DNA of 64,000 nt from Azospirillum thermophilum (GTDB taxonomy: Bacteria > Pseudomonadota > Alphaproteobacteria > Azospirillales > Azospirillaceae): positions 261,001-325,000 of the forward strand of contig NZ_CP029356.1 in the NCBI RefSeq assembly GCF_003130795.1, written 5' to 3'. The stretch's first letter is position 1. Every line of letters starts with the position of its first letter. The notes below the pieces were generated by a model. That model made no database searches and was not told the DNA's origin. It saw only the letters and a list, made by a program, of their open reading frames with translations. Position numbers and translations under genes: made by a program. Positions 15,616 through 25,395 of this stretch are shown in pieces.

Positions 15616-18230
15616 GCGAGCAGGAGCAGCGGACGAGCCGGAGCCGCACCGCAGCCGACCATCCGGCGGCACCGCGCCTTCGCCTGATCGAGGCCCGCGC
15701 GGCCCTGCTGTGGGAGCGGCTGTGGCCGGCCCTGTGGGCGCCCGCCTCGATCGCCGGCCTGTTCCTGGCCCTGGCGCTGTCCGGCCTGCTGCCCGGCCTG
15801 CCGGGCTGGCTGCATTCGGCCGTGCTGATCCTGCTGGCCGCAGCCTTCGTGCTGTCGCTCGTCTTCGGCTTCCGCCGCTTCTCGCTGCCCGGCGAGGCGG
15901 AGATCCGGCGCCGGCTGGAGCGGGACAGCGGCCTGCCGCACCGTCCGCTGCACACGCTGGCCGACCGGCCGGCCGGCGGCGACCCGGTGGCCGAGGCGCT
16001 GTGGGCGCTGCACCAGGAGCGGGTGCGCGCGGCGATGCGCCGGCTGCGCGTCGCCTTCCCGCAGTCCGACGTGCCGTCGCGCGACCGGTTCGCCCTGCGC
16101 GCGCTGGTCGTGCTGGTGCTGGTGGCGGTCGGCGGCGCCACCTGGGGCGACTGGAGGCCGCGGCTGGCCGCCGCGCTGACGCCGCATTTCGGCGTGGGGA
16201 CGGTGACGGCCGCCGCGACGCTCGACCTCTGGGTGGCGCCGCCGGAATACACCGGCCTGCCGCCGGTCTTCCTGAAGACGGGCAGCGCCGGCACCCAGGC
16301 CCCGGCGGCCGAGGGTGCCGGCGCCCAGCCGGTGCCGGTGCCCAGGGGCAGCCTCGTGCTCGCCCGCGTCACCGGCGGGCGCAGCACCCCGACGCTGGAG
16401 GCGGGGGACCGGACCGCCGCCTTCGAGGCGGTGGACGCCGCGACCTTCCAGATCCAGCAGCCGATCGAGGGCGGCACCCGGATTTCGGTCACCCAGGGCG
16501 GCGGCACCCTCGGCTCCTGGCCGGTGCGGGTGGTGCCGGACAACCCGCCGATCATCGCCCACGCCAACCCGCCCTCCAAATCGGAGCGGGCGGCGCTGAA
16601 GCTCGACTATGCGGCGCGCGACGACTACGGACTTGCCGAGGTGAAGGCGGTGATCCGCCTCGCCACCGAGGGGGCGGAAGGGACGGAGGACGGCGCCATC
16701 GCCGCCCTGCGCGACGCGCCGCCGATCGAGCTGCCGCTGTCGCTGCCCGGCGTCCGTCCGAAGGAGGCCCATGCCTCCGGCTTCCATGACCTGACGCCCC
16801 ACCCCTGGGCCGGCCTGCCGGTGACGATCCGGCTGGTCGCCACCGACGGCGCCGGCCAGACCGGCAGCTCGGAGGAAGCCGCGCTGACCCTGCCGGAGCG
16901 GGTGTTCAGCCATCCGGTCGCCCGCGCGCTGGTCGAGCAGCGCAAGCAGCTCACGCTCCGGCCGAAGGACGCGCATGTCGACGTGGCCCGCGCGCTGGCC
17001 GACATCTCGGCCCGGCCCGGCACCTATGGCGGCGACATCGTCGCCTTTCTCGCCATGCGCACCGCCATCGGGCGCCTGATGCTCGACCGCAGCGAGGAGT
17101 CGGTGCCGCCCGTCCAGCAGCTTCTGTGGGAGACGGCCCTGCGCATCGAGGACGGCGGCGTGTCGCAGGCGGAGCGCGACCTGCGCAACGCCGAGCAGCG
17201 CCTGTCCGAGGCGCTGGAGCGCAACGCGTCGGACGAGGAGCTGCGCAAGCTGATGGACGAGCTGCAGGCGGCGCTCGACGCCTTCATGCAGGCGATGGAA
17301 CAGCAGATGATGGAGGCGCTGAAGCGCGGCGAGCAGATCCCGACCATCCCGCCGGAACTGGCCGACCGCATGATGGACCGCAACGACCTGCAGCAGATGA
17401 TGGACCAGATGCGGCAGATGGCGGAGACCGGATCGCGCGACGCCGCCCGCCAGATGCTCTCGCAGCTCCAGCAGATGCTGGAGAACATGCGCAACGGCGC
17501 CATGGCCATGCAGATGCAACAGCAGCAGCAGAACGGCCAGAACCAGGCCTGGGAGATGATGCGCGAGCTGCAGGAGATGGCCCGCCAGCAGCAGCAGCTT
17601 CTCGACCAGAGCTTCCGCCAGTCGCAGGAGCAGATGCAGCGCGAGCAGAACGGCCAGCCGATGCCGCGCAGCCGCCAGGGCCGCCAGGGCCAGCAGAACC
17701 AGCAGGGCCAGGGCAGCATGCAGGGCAGCCCGACCCTGCAGAAGCAGGCCGAGCAGCAGGAGGCGCTGCGCCGCCAGCTCGGCGAGCTGATGCGCCGCAT
17801 GGGCGAGGCGACCGGCGGCGAGATCCCGCGCCCGCTCGGCCGGGCCGAACGCGCCATGCGCGACGCCGGGCAGGCCCTGCAGCAGGGCTCGCCCAGCGGC
17901 GCGGTGCCGCCGCAGACCCAGGCGATGGACGAGCTGCAGCAGGGTATGCAGGGGCTCGCCGAGCAGCTCGCCCAGCAGATGATGGGCCAGGGGCCGATGA
18001 TGATGGGCCAGCCGCAGGGCACGCAGCAGCGCCCCAGCCGCGGACGCGACCCGCTGGGCCGCCGCCCCTCCGGCTTCGGCAGCATCGACGCCAACGACGT
18101 GAAGATCCCCGAGCAGTCCGACCTGCAGCGGGCGCGGGAGATCCTCGACGAGCTGCGCCGCCGGTCCGGGCAGTATTCCCGCCCGCAGACGGAGCGCGAG
18201 TATATCGACCGGCTGCTGAAGCAGTTCTGA
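15612..18230 (+). CDS. TIGR02302 family (DUF4175) membrane protein
   Basis: An 872-residue protein. Two membrane segments lie near residues 40-85 and a third near 160-180, followed by a large extracytoplasmic region. The middle contains WVAPPEYTGLPPVFL and a repeated strand pattern; the last 350 residues are rich in Gln, Met and Glu with predicted coiled coils (QQMMEALKRGEQIPTIPPEL and the long QQ-rich stretch around 630-740). This matches the alphaproteobacterial TIGR02302 family of unknown function. The end is conserved-looking: DIKIPE-like DVKIPEQSDLQRAREILDEL. ATG 15612 begins MSEQEQRTSRSR and overlaps the leader ORF. Confidence 0.88.
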   Translation: MSEQEQRTSRSRTAADHPAAPRLRLIEARAALLWERLWPALWAPASIAGLFLALALSGLLPGLPGWLHSAVLILLAAAFVLSLVFGFRRFSLPGEAEIRRRLERDSGLPHRPLHTLADRPAGGDPVAEALWALHQERVRAAMRRLRVAFPQSDVPSRDRFALRALVVLVLVAVGGATWGDWRPRLAAALTPHFGVGTVTAAATLDLWVAPPEYTGLPPVFLKTGSAGTQAPAAEGAGAQPVPVPRGSLVLARVTGGRSTPTLEAGDRTAAFEAVDAATFQIQQPIEGGTRISVTQGGGTLGSWPVRVVPDNPPIIAHANPPSKSERAALKLDYAARDDYGLAEVKAVIRLATEGAEGTEDGAIAALRDAPPIELPLSLPGVRPKEAHASGFHDLTPHPWAGLPVTIRLVATDGAGQTGSSEEAALTLPERVFSHPVARALVEQRKQLTLRPKDAHVDVARALADISARPGTYGGDIVAFLAMRTAIGRLMLDRSEESVPPVQQLLWETALRIEDGGVSQAERDLRNAEQRLSEALERNASDEELRKLMDELQAALDAFMQAMEQQMMEALKRGEQIPTIPPELADRMMDRNDLQQMMDQMRQMAETGSRDAARQMLSQLQQMLENMRNGAMAMQMQQQQQNGQNQAWEMMRELQEMARQQQQLLDQSFRQSQEQMQREQNGQPMPRSRQGRQGQQNQQGQGSMQGSPTLQKQAEQQEALRRQLGELMRRMGEATGGEIPRPLGRAERAMRDAGQALQQGSPSGAVPPQTQAMDELQQGMQGLAEQLAQQMMGQGPMMMGQPQGTQQRPSRGRDPLGRRPSGFGSIDANDVKIPEQSDLQRAREILDELRRRSGQYSRPQTEREYIDRLLKQF

Positions 18231-18251
18231 CGGCTGGTAACCACCACAAGA

Positions 18252-18281
18252 GGGGTAAGCCGGCATCGCGCCGGCTGCCCC
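18252..18281 (+). terminator. Possible hairpin terminator after TIGR02302 gene
   Basis: AGCCGGC-ATCGC-GCCGGCT (18258-18276) is a perfect 7-bp stem, extended by GGGG/CCCC outside a small internal loop. It lies about 20 bp past the stop. No T-tract follows, so it may be a Rho-dependent or regulatory structure. Confidence 0.3.
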
Positions 18282-18464
18282 GCGACTTCCCTCAATGCCC
18301 AGTGTTCGCTCCCCGTGGGTCCGCCTACCGTAAGGGCGCCGCGCCATGGCGTTTGCGGTGCAGCACGACCTGGGTGAAACAAGGGCAGGAGCGGATGAGG
18401 CGATGATGGCAGGCTGGCTGAACGGCGTGCCGGGCGGATCGGACCGTCACGCGGCGGGAACGCC

Positions 18465-19919
18465 ATGCTGACGATCCTGCGGAACATCGGGCTGCTGACC
18501 CTGTCCACCGTGGTGACGACGCTGTGCGGGCTGGTGGCGACCGGCTGGCTGGCGCGGGCGCTGCAGCCGGAGCAGTTCGGCGTGATCGGGTTCGGCACGG
18601 CGCTGGTCGGCTTCTTCTCGCTGCTGGTCAATTCGGGCATCGCCACGCTGGCGATGCGCGAGATCGCGCGTGATCCCGGCTGCGTGCCGGAACTGACCGG
18701 GACGGTCGTCTCGCTGCGGCTGACGCTGTCGCTCGTCAGCTACGGGGCCTTCGCGGCGGTGCTCTTCGCGCTCGACCTGCCGGCCGACGCCCGCGCCGTC
18801 TATCTGGTGCAGGGGGTGCAGCTGATCGCGCAGGCGCTGGTGCTGGACTTCGTCTTCGCCGGCATCCAGCGGATGGGCGCCATCGCCCTGCGCCAGATCG
18901 GCACCGCCCTGCTGACGCTGGGGGCGACGGTGCTGCTGGTGCACGACAGCGGCGACACCGCCATCGCCGCGGGCATCACCGCCGGGTCGGCGGCGGTCAA
19001 CGCCCTGTGGATCTGGATCGGCTATGTCGCCCTGTTCCGCCGGATGACCTTCCGCTTCTCCGTCCGCCGCTGGTGGGACCTGCTGGCGCAGTCCGCCCCG
19101 ATCTCCATCGGCGGCTTCGTCTGGATGGCCTATCACAGCACCGGCGTGCTGGTCCTGGGGCTGATGCGGCCGGCGGCCGAGGTCGGGCTCTACAGCGCTG
19201 CCTACAAGGTGGTGACGCTGGTGGTCATGCTGGCCCACGTCATCCGCAACGCCTTCCTGCCGCCGCTCGCCAACGTGTATGGCGACCGGCCGGCGATGCA
19301 GGCGGGGGTGCGGCGCTTCGTGGTCACCATGGCGGCCATCGCCGTGCCGGTGACGGTCGGCGGCATGGCCCTGGCGCCGGAGATCCTGGCGGTGCTGTTC
19401 GGCCCGGCCTTCGAAGGCGCGCGGGAACCGATGCGCATCATGATGGCCGGCGTGCCGCTGCTGTTCCTGGTGATCGTGCTGGGCGACCCGCTGCTGGTCT
19501 GGCACCGGCAGAGGCCGTACATGATGGTGATGCTGGTCTGCGGCATCGCCAACGCGGCGCTGTGCTTCGCGCTGACCCCCTTCCTCGGCGCTCTGGGAGC
19601 GGCGACGGCGAGCGTCACGACGGCCGCCCTGATGCTGGTCGGCATCGCCGGCAACCATATCCGCACCGTCGGCCTGCTGCCGGCCCGGCCGCTGCGGCAG
19701 GCGGGCCTGAGCGTGCTGCTGACCTTCGCCGCCTATGCGCTGTTCGCCCTGGGCGCCGCGGACTTCACCGGCCACCTCGTCCCGGTCGCGGCCTTCCTGG
19801 TGAAGGGTTGCGTCATCGTGGCGCTGTGCGGGCTGGCGATGATGGTCACCGGGCTGCTGCCGGTGGTCCGGATGGCCGGCGCCTGGCGCCGCTCCGCCGG
19901 GCAGCAGGCGCGGGCCTGA
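18465..19919 (+). CDS. Oligosaccharide flippase (Wzx/RfbX-type)
   Basis: A 484-residue polytopic protein with about 12-14 hydrophobic segments and the family opening NIGLLTLSTVVTTLCGLVATGWLARALQPEQFG. A conserved LYSAAYKVV segment lies in the middle. Members flip undecaprenyl-linked glycans across the inner membrane. No glycosyltransferase genes adjoin it; it lies 20 kb from the exopolysaccharide locus, which has its own flippase, so it may serve another glycan. ATG 18465 begins MLTILRNIGLL. Confidence 0.85.
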   Translation: MLTILRNIGLLTLSTVVTTLCGLVATGWLARALQPEQFGVIGFGTALVGFFSLLVNSGIATLAMREIARDPGCVPELTGTVVSLRLTLSLVSYGAFAAVLFALDLPADARAVYLVQGVQLIAQALVLDFVFAGIQRMGAIALRQIGTALLTLGATVLLVHDSGDTAIAAGITAGSAAVNALWIWIGYVALFRRMTFRFSVRRWWDLLAQSAPISIGGFVWMAYHSTGVLVLGLMRPAAEVGLYSAAYKVVTLVVMLAHVIRNAFLPPLANVYGDRPAMQAGVRRFVVTMAAIAVPVTVGGMALAPEILAVLFGPAFEGAREPMRIMMAGVPLLFLVIVLGDPLLVWHRQRPYMMVMLVCGIANAALCFALTPFLGALGAATASVTTAALMLVGIAGNHIRTVGLLPARPLRQAGLSVLLTFAAYALFALGAADFTGHLVPVAAFLVKGCVIVALCGLAMMVTGLLPVVRMAGAWRRSAGQQARA

Positions 19920-19960
19920 GCGTCAGCCGCCGTCGCCCGGGGCGCGCGTCAGCCGCCGTC
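19920..19960. repeat. 15-bp direct repeat at the convergent gene ends
   Basis: GCGTCAGCCGCCGTC occurs at 19920-19934 and 19946-19960, 11 bp apart. The second copy contains the stop codon of the minus-strand zinc-ribbon gene. Probably a small local duplication. Confidence 0.6.
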
Positions 19961-20626
19961 AAAGGTGACGGTGATCTCCGCCACCGCCCCCGGACCGGAG
20001 CCGGGATCGGGGTGCGCGGCGCGGAAGGTGGCGACCTCGCCGGGCAGCAGCGTCGCGGGCGCCGCCTCCAGCGTCCAGCCCGGCAGCGGGGCATGGTCCT
20101 TGCCGAAGGGCAGCACCTTCACCCGCGGCACCGGCCGCTGGCTGTCCGAGACGTTGACGATCTGCCCCTCGACCTCCAGGACCGTGGCGCCCCCCTCGGC
20201 CTTCTGCCGGGAGCTGACGTTCTGCAGCTTCAGCCCGGCGCCCGGCGGCTCCACCGGCAGGCCGGCCGTCTCGTAGAGCAGGGAGGCGGGCGGCCAGAGC
20301 GAGACGACCGCCTCGCGGCCGAGCGCCAGCCCGCCGGCCACCAGCAGGACCGTCGCCGCCAGCGCCGCCCAGGGCACCAGAGCCCGGCGGTCCGGGCCGC
20401 TCCGCCTGCCGGCCGTCTGCCTTCCGCCGCCGGCCGACCGTTTCGCAGGCGGACGGATTTCCGTCACCTCCTCCGCCATCACGGTTTCGAGGCCGGCCTC
20501 TTGCACCGGGGGCGCCTGCCACCAGATGTGGCCGCATTGCGAGCAGCGCACGCGGCGCCCGTTCGGCCCGACCGACGCATCGTCGAGCGTGTACCGCGTG
20601 CTGCAGGTCGGGCAGGAGACGATCAT
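19949..20626 (-). CDS. MJ0042-type zinc-ribbon, single-pass membrane protein (DUF3426-like)
   Basis: A 225-residue protein that starts with an MJ0042 zinc ribbon (MIVSCPTCSTRYTLDD, cysteines 5, 8, 32 and 35), followed by a basic linker, one membrane segment near residues 85-105, and a beta-rich C-terminal domain of the DUF3426 type (VEGQIVNVSDSQRPVPRVKV). Such proteins are widespread and their role is unknown. It is divergent from ftsE, which is usual in Rhodospirillales and supports the gene identity. Confidence 0.82.
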   Translation of the reverse strand: MIVSCPTCSTRYTLDDASVGPNGRRVRCSQCGHIWWQAPPVQEAGLETVMAEEVTEIRPPAKRSAGGGRQTAGRRSGPDRRALVPWAALAATVLLVAGGLALGREAVVSLWPPASLLYETAGLPVEPPGAGLKLQNVSSRQKAEGGATVLEVEGQIVNVSDSQRPVPRVKVLPFGKDHAPLPGWTLEAAPATLLPGEVATFRAAHPDPGSGPGAVAEITVTFDGG

Positions 20627-20832
20627 CGTTCCGGTCGCGAAAAAGGGGACATGCGCGTTATAGATAGGAGTAGGCGGCAGCGCAAGGAACCGCCCGTACC
20701 GGCAGCCCCGCGCCCGGCGCGTCGCTGTGGACGGGGGGTGCCGCACGGGTGCATTGTCCGGGTGCGCGTGATGCGGGGTCCTCGCGTCCGGCGGGTCCGC
20801 GTCTTGCGGGGTGAGAGGGCTTTGGTGGCATC

Positions 20833-21513
20833 GTGATTCGCTTCGAGAATGTCGGCCTGCGCTACGGCACCGAACCGGAGGTGCTGCGCGACATCAGCTT
20901 CACGCTGGAACCGGGCTCCTTCCACTTCCTGACGGGGGCGAGCGGGGCCGGCAAATCCTCCCTGCTGAAGCTGATGTACCTGGCGCACCGGCCCTCGCGC
21001 GGGCTGATCACGCTGTTCGGCCGCGACATGGCCCGCGCCACCCGCGCCGACCTGCCGGAACTGCGCCGGCAGATCGGCGTGGTGTTCCAGGACTTCGCCC
21101 TGCTGGATCATCTCTCCACCCTCGACAACGTGGCGCTGCCGCTGCGCATGTCCGGCTCCCCGGAGGTGGAGGTGCTGGAGCATTGCACCGAGATCCTGCG
21201 CTGGGTCGGGCTCGGCAACCATCTGCACGCCCTGCCCTCCACCCTGTCGGGCGGGCAGAAGCAGCGGGTGGCGATCGCCCGCTCGGTCATCAACCGGCCC
21301 CGGCTGCTGCTGGCCGACGAGCCGACCGGCAACGTCGACGACGGCATCGGCATGCGCCTGCTCTACCTGTTCGAGGAGCTGTACAAGCTCGGCACCACGG
21401 TGGTCATCGCCACCCACAACGAGGCGCTGATCCGCCGCTTCGACCACCCGCGCCTGCATCTGGAGAACGGCCGGCTGCATGTCGTGCCGCCGGAACGCGC
21501 GCGGTGGGCATAA
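20833..21513 (+). CDS. ftsE: Cell division ATP-binding protein FtsE
   Basis: A 226-residue ABC ATPase. It has Walker A GASGAGKS (35-42), the Q-loop VVFQDFALLDHLS, signature LSGGQKQRVAIAR and Walker B LLLADEPTGNVD. FtsE with FtsX forms a divisome complex that controls peptidoglycan hydrolases through periplasmic partners. The start is GTG 20833. It is followed by ftsX after 10 bp. Confidence 0.94.
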   Translation: MIRFENVGLRYGTEPEVLRDISFTLEPGSFHFLTGASGAGKSSLLKLMYLAHRPSRGLITLFGRDMARATRADLPELRRQIGVVFQDFALLDHLSTLDNVALPLRMSGSPEVEVLEHCTEILRWVGLGNHLHALPSTLSGGQKQRVAIARSVINRPRLLLADEPTGNVDDGIGMRLLYLFEELYKLGTTVVIATHNEALIRRFDHPRLHLENGRLHVVPPERARWA

Positions 21514-21523
21514 GGAGCCGGCC

Positions 21524-22420
21524 ATGCTGACGATGCTGGGCCTGCGCAGGCGCTTCGACCTCCCCCTGGCCAAGGATCCCTCCTCGCGCTTCCTCGTCTG
21601 GATCACCGCGCTGATGGTGTATCTGGCGACGCTGTCGCTGTGCGGCGCGATGGTCGTCTCCGACCTCGCCCGGCGCTGGGACAGCGGGCTGGCCGGCGGG
21701 CTGACGGTGCAGATCGCGCCGCTCGCCGGCAACGGCGCCGCTCCGCTGAACGAGCGGGTCGAGGCGGCGCTGACCGTGCTGCGCTCCACCCCCGGCATCC
21801 GCAGCGCCGGCGCCCTGTCGCCGGACGAGACCGGACGGCTGCTGGAGCCCTGGCTGGGGCCGGGGGCCGCCGACCCGCTGCTGCCCATGCCGCGGCTGAT
21901 CGACGTGGTCACCGACGGGCCGGTGGACACCGCCTCGCTGGCCGAGCGGCTGAAGTCGGCGGCCCCCGGCGCGACGCTGGACGACCATGCGGTCTGGCTG
22001 GCCGACCTGCGCAGCTTCGCCCGCGCGCTGGAGGGGGCGGCGCTGGCCGTCGTGCTGCTGATCGGCAGCGCCGGCGTCATGTCGGTGGTCTTCGCCGTCC
22101 GCGCCGGGCTGGCGATCCACCGCAACCTGGTGGAGCTGCTGCACCTGATGGGCGCCACCGACCGCTATGTCTCGCGCCAGTTCGAGGCGCATGTGACGGG
22201 TCTGGCGCTGCGCGGCGGCACGGTCGGGCTGGTCCTGGCGCTGGCGACGCTGGGCGGCGTGATGCATGCCGCGGACCGGCTGCAGGCCGGGCTGCTGCCC
22301 GACGTCGGGCTGCAGCCCTGGCAATGGGGCGTGCTGGTGCTGGTGCCGCTGGCGGCCGCCCTGCTGGCGACCGCGACCGCGCGCTGGACCGTGCTGCGCA
22401 CCCTGGAGTCGCTGCCGTGA
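21524..22420 (+). CDS. ftsX: Cell division protein FtsX
   Basis: A 298-residue permease-like protein with an N-terminal cytoplasmic tail, a first membrane segment near residues 30-52, a periplasmic domain of about 110 residues, and three further segments (near 170-195, 220-240 and 265-285). ELLHLMGATDRYVSRQF is the FtsX/MacB coupling region. It partners FtsE in the divisome. ATG 21524 is preceded by AAGGAG. Its stop overlaps the GTG of the next gene as GTGA, so the three genes are coupled. Confidence 0.93.
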   Translation: MLTMLGLRRRFDLPLAKDPSSRFLVWITALMVYLATLSLCGAMVVSDLARRWDSGLAGGLTVQIAPLAGNGAAPLNERVEAALTVLRSTPGIRSAGALSPDETGRLLEPWLGPGAADPLLPMPRLIDVVTDGPVDTASLAERLKSAAPGATLDDHAVWLADLRSFARALEGAALAVVLLIGSAGVMSVVFAVRAGLAIHRNLVELLHLMGATDRYVSRQFEAHVTGLALRGGTVGLVLALATLGGVMHAADRLQAGLLPDVGLQPWQWGVLVLVPLAAALLATATARWTVLRTLESLP

Positions 22421-23070
22421 CCGGTCGCGCCGCGCCGCCGGGCCGCCGCCGCGACAGGCTGGCGCGCGTCGCCGTCCGGCTGGCGGTGGCCGCCCTGCTG
22501 CTGGGCGGGCTGTGGGCGGGCGGGCTGGCGTGGTTCGCCGCCGACGTGCCGCGCAACGCCCCCGATCCGGCGGGCGCCGAGGCGCAACGGCAGACCGACG
22601 CGGTGGTGGTGCTGACCGGGGGAAGCGGGCGGCTCGGCACCGGGCTGGAGCTGCTGGCGGCCGGCCAGGCGAAGAAGCTGTTCGTCTCCGGCGTCTATGA
22701 CGGCGTCGAGGTGCAGGAACTGCTGAAGCTGTCGCGCCGCCGCCCGCACGACATGGAATGCTGCATCACGCTGGGCTACACGGCCGACAGCACGATCGGC
22801 AACGCCTACGAGACGGCGGACTGGATGCGCGAGCAGGGGTTCCGCTCGCTGCGGCTGGTCACCGCCAACTACCACATGCGGCGAAGCCTGCTGGAGTTCC
22901 ACATGGCGATGCCGGACATGGAGGTGATTCCCCACCCGGTGGTGGCGCCGACCGTGCATCTGGCGGACTGGTGGATGTGGCCGGGCACCGCCAACCTGTT
23001 GATGAACGAGTACAACAAGCTGCTGCTGGCCTACGGCCGCTATCTGATCGGCCGCGCGCTGGGCGACTGA
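22417..23070 (+). CDS. YdcF/ElyC family (DUF218) protein
   Basis: A 217-residue protein with a basic N-terminus, one membrane segment (about 18-40) and a periplasmic DUF218 domain (DAVVVLTGGSGRLGTGLELL, later NYHMRRSLLEFHMAMP). E. coli ElyC of this family affects envelope and peptidoglycan biosynthesis. In alphaproteobacteria it is regularly found behind ftsEX, as here, with a 4-bp GTGA overlap. The start is GTG 22417. Confidence 0.88.
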   Translation: MTGRAAPPGRRRDRLARVAVRLAVAALLLGGLWAGGLAWFAADVPRNAPDPAGAEAQRQTDAVVVLTGGSGRLGTGLELLAAGQAKKLFVSGVYDGVEVQELLKLSRRRPHDMECCITLGYTADSTIGNAYETADWMREQGFRSLRLVTANYHMRRSLLEFHMAMPDMEVIPHPVVAPTVHLADWWMWPGTANLLMNEYNKLLLAYGRYLIGRALGD

Positions 23071-23229
23071 CGGCGGCGGCGGAGCGGCGGCGCTGCCCCA
23101 AAAAGTCCCGCCTCCTTGTCATCCGCAGACCACACGCATTTTAATAATAATCCCGTCGAGCCATCGCCCTACCACCGATTATCGGTAAGCGGGGTGTCCG
23201 GAATACTTGCAAAGAGGACAGGCAGAAAA

Positions 23230-24720
23230 ATGGCGGGAAGCACCTTTACCGGGACCGGCAAGACGGTGGTCGTGATCGACAGCGGCTGGGGCTCGGCGTG
23301 GGACAAGGGGAAGATGGTCTACCAGTACGACTTCGGCGAGCGCGACGGCGACGCGCGCAGCTCGAACCCCAATGCCCACGGCGCACGGGTGACCGCCACG
23401 GTCCTGAAGAGCGCGCCCGACGTCAACGTCATCGAGCTGAAGGTGACGGACGCCAACGGGTCGGCCGACACCGCCACCATCGAAAGGGCGCTGCAGTGGG
23501 TGGTGAAGAACGTCGACGCCTATGACATCGCCTCGGTGAACCTGTCGATGGTGTCCGGCGCGGCGTCGAGCCACACCAGCTCCGCCCTGTCGGACGAGTT
23601 CGCGGCGCTGGCCGCCAAGAACGTCGTCACCGCCGTGGCGGCCGGCAACGCCGGCTACAACGCCGCCCGCAGCGTGTCGGTCTATGCGGCCGATCCGAAC
23701 GTGGTGTGCGTCTCCGCCTCCGACGGCGACGGCGGGTTCCCGAGCTGGTCGCAGCGCAACTCCAAGGTCACCGACCTCTGCGCCGACGGCGTGATGGTGC
23801 CGATCAAGAACCTGGCCGGCCAGACGCTGAGCTACGGCGGCTCCTCCTTCTCCGCCCCGCAGGTCGCGGCGGCCGCGGCGCTGGTGCAGCAGGCGTCGGA
23901 GAAGCTGTACGGCAAGAGCCTGACGGTGCGCGAGTTCGTCGACCTCGCCCGCTCGACCGGCAAGGTGCTGAGCAGCAGCGACGGCTTCATCGAGCTGAAC
24001 ACCGACGCCATGCTGGCCAAGCTCGCCAAGGGCGCGCCGCAGGGTCCCCAGGTGCCGGCCCCGTCGCAACCGTCGACCGACCTGACCTCCATCGTGATCA
24101 AGGCGCACGGCTCGGCGGCGGGCGGCGTCAACCCGCACTTCAACCTGCTGGTGGACGGCAGGAAGATCGGCGAAGGCTGGGCCGGGGCGACGAAGGACTT
24201 CACCTTCAAGACCAAGCTGGCCGCCGATCAGGCCCACAAGATCCAGATCCAGTACGACAACGACGGCGTGGCGAACGGCCAGGACCGCAACCTGCACATC
24301 GACAAGATCACGATCAACGGCCACGCCATCGCCCCGACCGATTCCATGGTGCGCTACGACAAGGGTGCGCTGGACGGCCGCGACGTCGCCGCCGGCCAGT
24401 CGACCATGGCCTGGAAGGGCACGCTGGTGGTGAATGCCGGCAAGGGCTACTTCCCGGGCACCACCGCCAAGGTCGCCGAGGCGGACGACCGCCAGGACGC
24501 CGGGGACGCCGGCCACGACGCGGCGCTGGCCGACTGGACCTATGCCGCCACCGCCGCCCATGCGGCGAGCGACGCGGCCCGCTCGGCCGGCGCCGACCAC
24601 GCCGGTTATGCGACGGCCGAGTATGCGACGGCGCATGAGGCCGCCGGCCACGACTGGCACGACGGCCCGGCCGGCCACGGGCAGCACCTGCTGCACGGCG
24701 CCGACGCGCTGGCCGCCTGA
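23230..24720 (+). CDS. Subtilisin-like (S8) serine protease with CBM60-like module and alanine/histidine-rich tail
   Basis: A 496-residue protein. Residues about 10-265 are an S8 peptidase with the triad Asp17 (VVVIDSGWG), His50 (NAHG) and Ser206 (GGSSFSAPQ). Residues about 284-410 resemble a calcium-dependent xylan-binding module of the CBM60 type (HFNLLVDGRKIGEGW, IQYDNDG...GQDRNLHIDKITING). The last 70 residues form an Ala/His-rich tail (ALADWTYAATAAHAASDAA ... HLLHGADALAA) that resembles the tail of the GH5 protein at 44 kb. There is no N-terminal signal peptide or propeptide, so the tail may act as a type I secretion signal. ATG 23230 is the first start that fits the fold. Confidence 0.82.
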   Translation: MAGSTFTGTGKTVVVIDSGWGSAWDKGKMVYQYDFGERDGDARSSNPNAHGARVTATVLKSAPDVNVIELKVTDANGSADTATIERALQWVVKNVDAYDIASVNLSMVSGAASSHTSSALSDEFAALAAKNVVTAVAAGNAGYNAARSVSVYAADPNVVCVSASDGDGGFPSWSQRNSKVTDLCADGVMVPIKNLAGQTLSYGGSSFSAPQVAAAAALVQQASEKLYGKSLTVREFVDLARSTGKVLSSSDGFIELNTDAMLAKLAKGAPQGPQVPAPSQPSTDLTSIVIKAHGSAAGGVNPHFNLLVDGRKIGEGWAGATKDFTFKTKLAADQAHKIQIQYDNDGVANGQDRNLHIDKITINGHAIAPTDSMVRYDKGALDGRDVAAGQSTMAWKGTLVVNAGKGYFPGTTAKVAEADDRQDAGDAGHDAALADWTYAATAAHAASDAARSAGADHAGYATAEYATAHEAAGHDWHDGPAGHGQHLLHGADALAA

Positions 24721-24731
24721 TCCCGGCGAAG

Positions 24732-24749
24732 CCCGGCCCGGCGGCCGGG
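24732..24749 (+). terminator. GC hairpin after the subtilase gene
   Basis: A perfect 7-bp stem, CCCGGCC (24732-24738) and GGCCGGG (24743-24749), with a 4-nt loop, lies 12 bp past the stop codon. It lacks a T-tract, so termination is plausible but not certain. Confidence 0.3.
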
Positions 24750-24892
24750 AGGACGGGCCGGCGGGGCAAAGGGGTGGAACGCCGCAATGGCCGACTTCCC
24801 CCCTTCCCGCGGACGGGAACATGCTATAGTCGGGATCGCGCCGCATCGCCGGCGCGGTCCCGTCCCGCTGCCCCGAAGCTCCCCGAACCCCC

Positions 24893-25084
24893 ATGTTCAT
24901 GGTCGATGAAGAGACGGCTGCCGCGATCCAGAACGCCTTCTGCGAAAAGGGCGAGTGGGCGGCCGTGGTCGAACTGCGCCAGCACTTCAAGATCAGCGAC
25001 AATGCCGAGGCGCTGAAGGCGGTCCGCGTGATCGCCGGCTGGCGCAAGCCGCGGATGCAGGCCGATCTGACCTCCGGCGGATAG
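24893..25084 (+). CDS. Small conserved hypothetical protein
   Basis: A 63-residue helical protein (MFMVDEETAAAIQNAFCEKG, then EWAAVVELRQHF and AGWRKP). Similar short proteins with a GEWAAVVELRR core occur in Azospirillum-type genomes, so it is probably real, but the function is unknown. A second in-frame ATG at 24899 is equally possible. No signal peptide or membrane segment is seen. Confidence 0.6.
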   Translation: MFMVDEETAAAIQNAFCEKGEWAAVVELRQHFKISDNAEALKAVRVIAGWRKPRMQADLTSGG

Positions 25085-25395
25085 GCCCCCTCCCAAGGCC
25101 GGTCCCGGTGCCGGCGGCGATGGGCTTCGGTCCTATGCCGGGAAGGCGCCGCATGCCGGCCTTCCGGCAGAGCGGGGGACGGGGCCTGGGCTTGCGGCGA
25201 TGTGACTTTTGCCGGTCTTGCGGCCGGCGGCCACGGCCGGTACCGTGTCCGCACGCCCGACAGACACGACCGGCAGCGACAGCGCAGGATTTGCCCCGAT
25301 GCCCCCCTTGAACCGGGAGCCGTCGGGCACTAGCTGCTGAGGCGGCCCGCGCGGGCGTTCGACAGCAACCCCGACAACCGACAGCGAGACGACCG
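25085..25395. other. Intergenic region
   Basis: About 310 bp of GC-rich sequence with several overlapping short GC palindromes (CGGCCGG repeats near 25215-25240). I see no gene, clear promoter or terminator. Confidence 0.4.

Noticed and set aside
15453..18347. Long minus-strand open frame opposite the TIGR02302 gene
   Set aside because: Leu/Ala/His-rich shadow of the Gln/Met-rich coding strand; no domain and no start signal.
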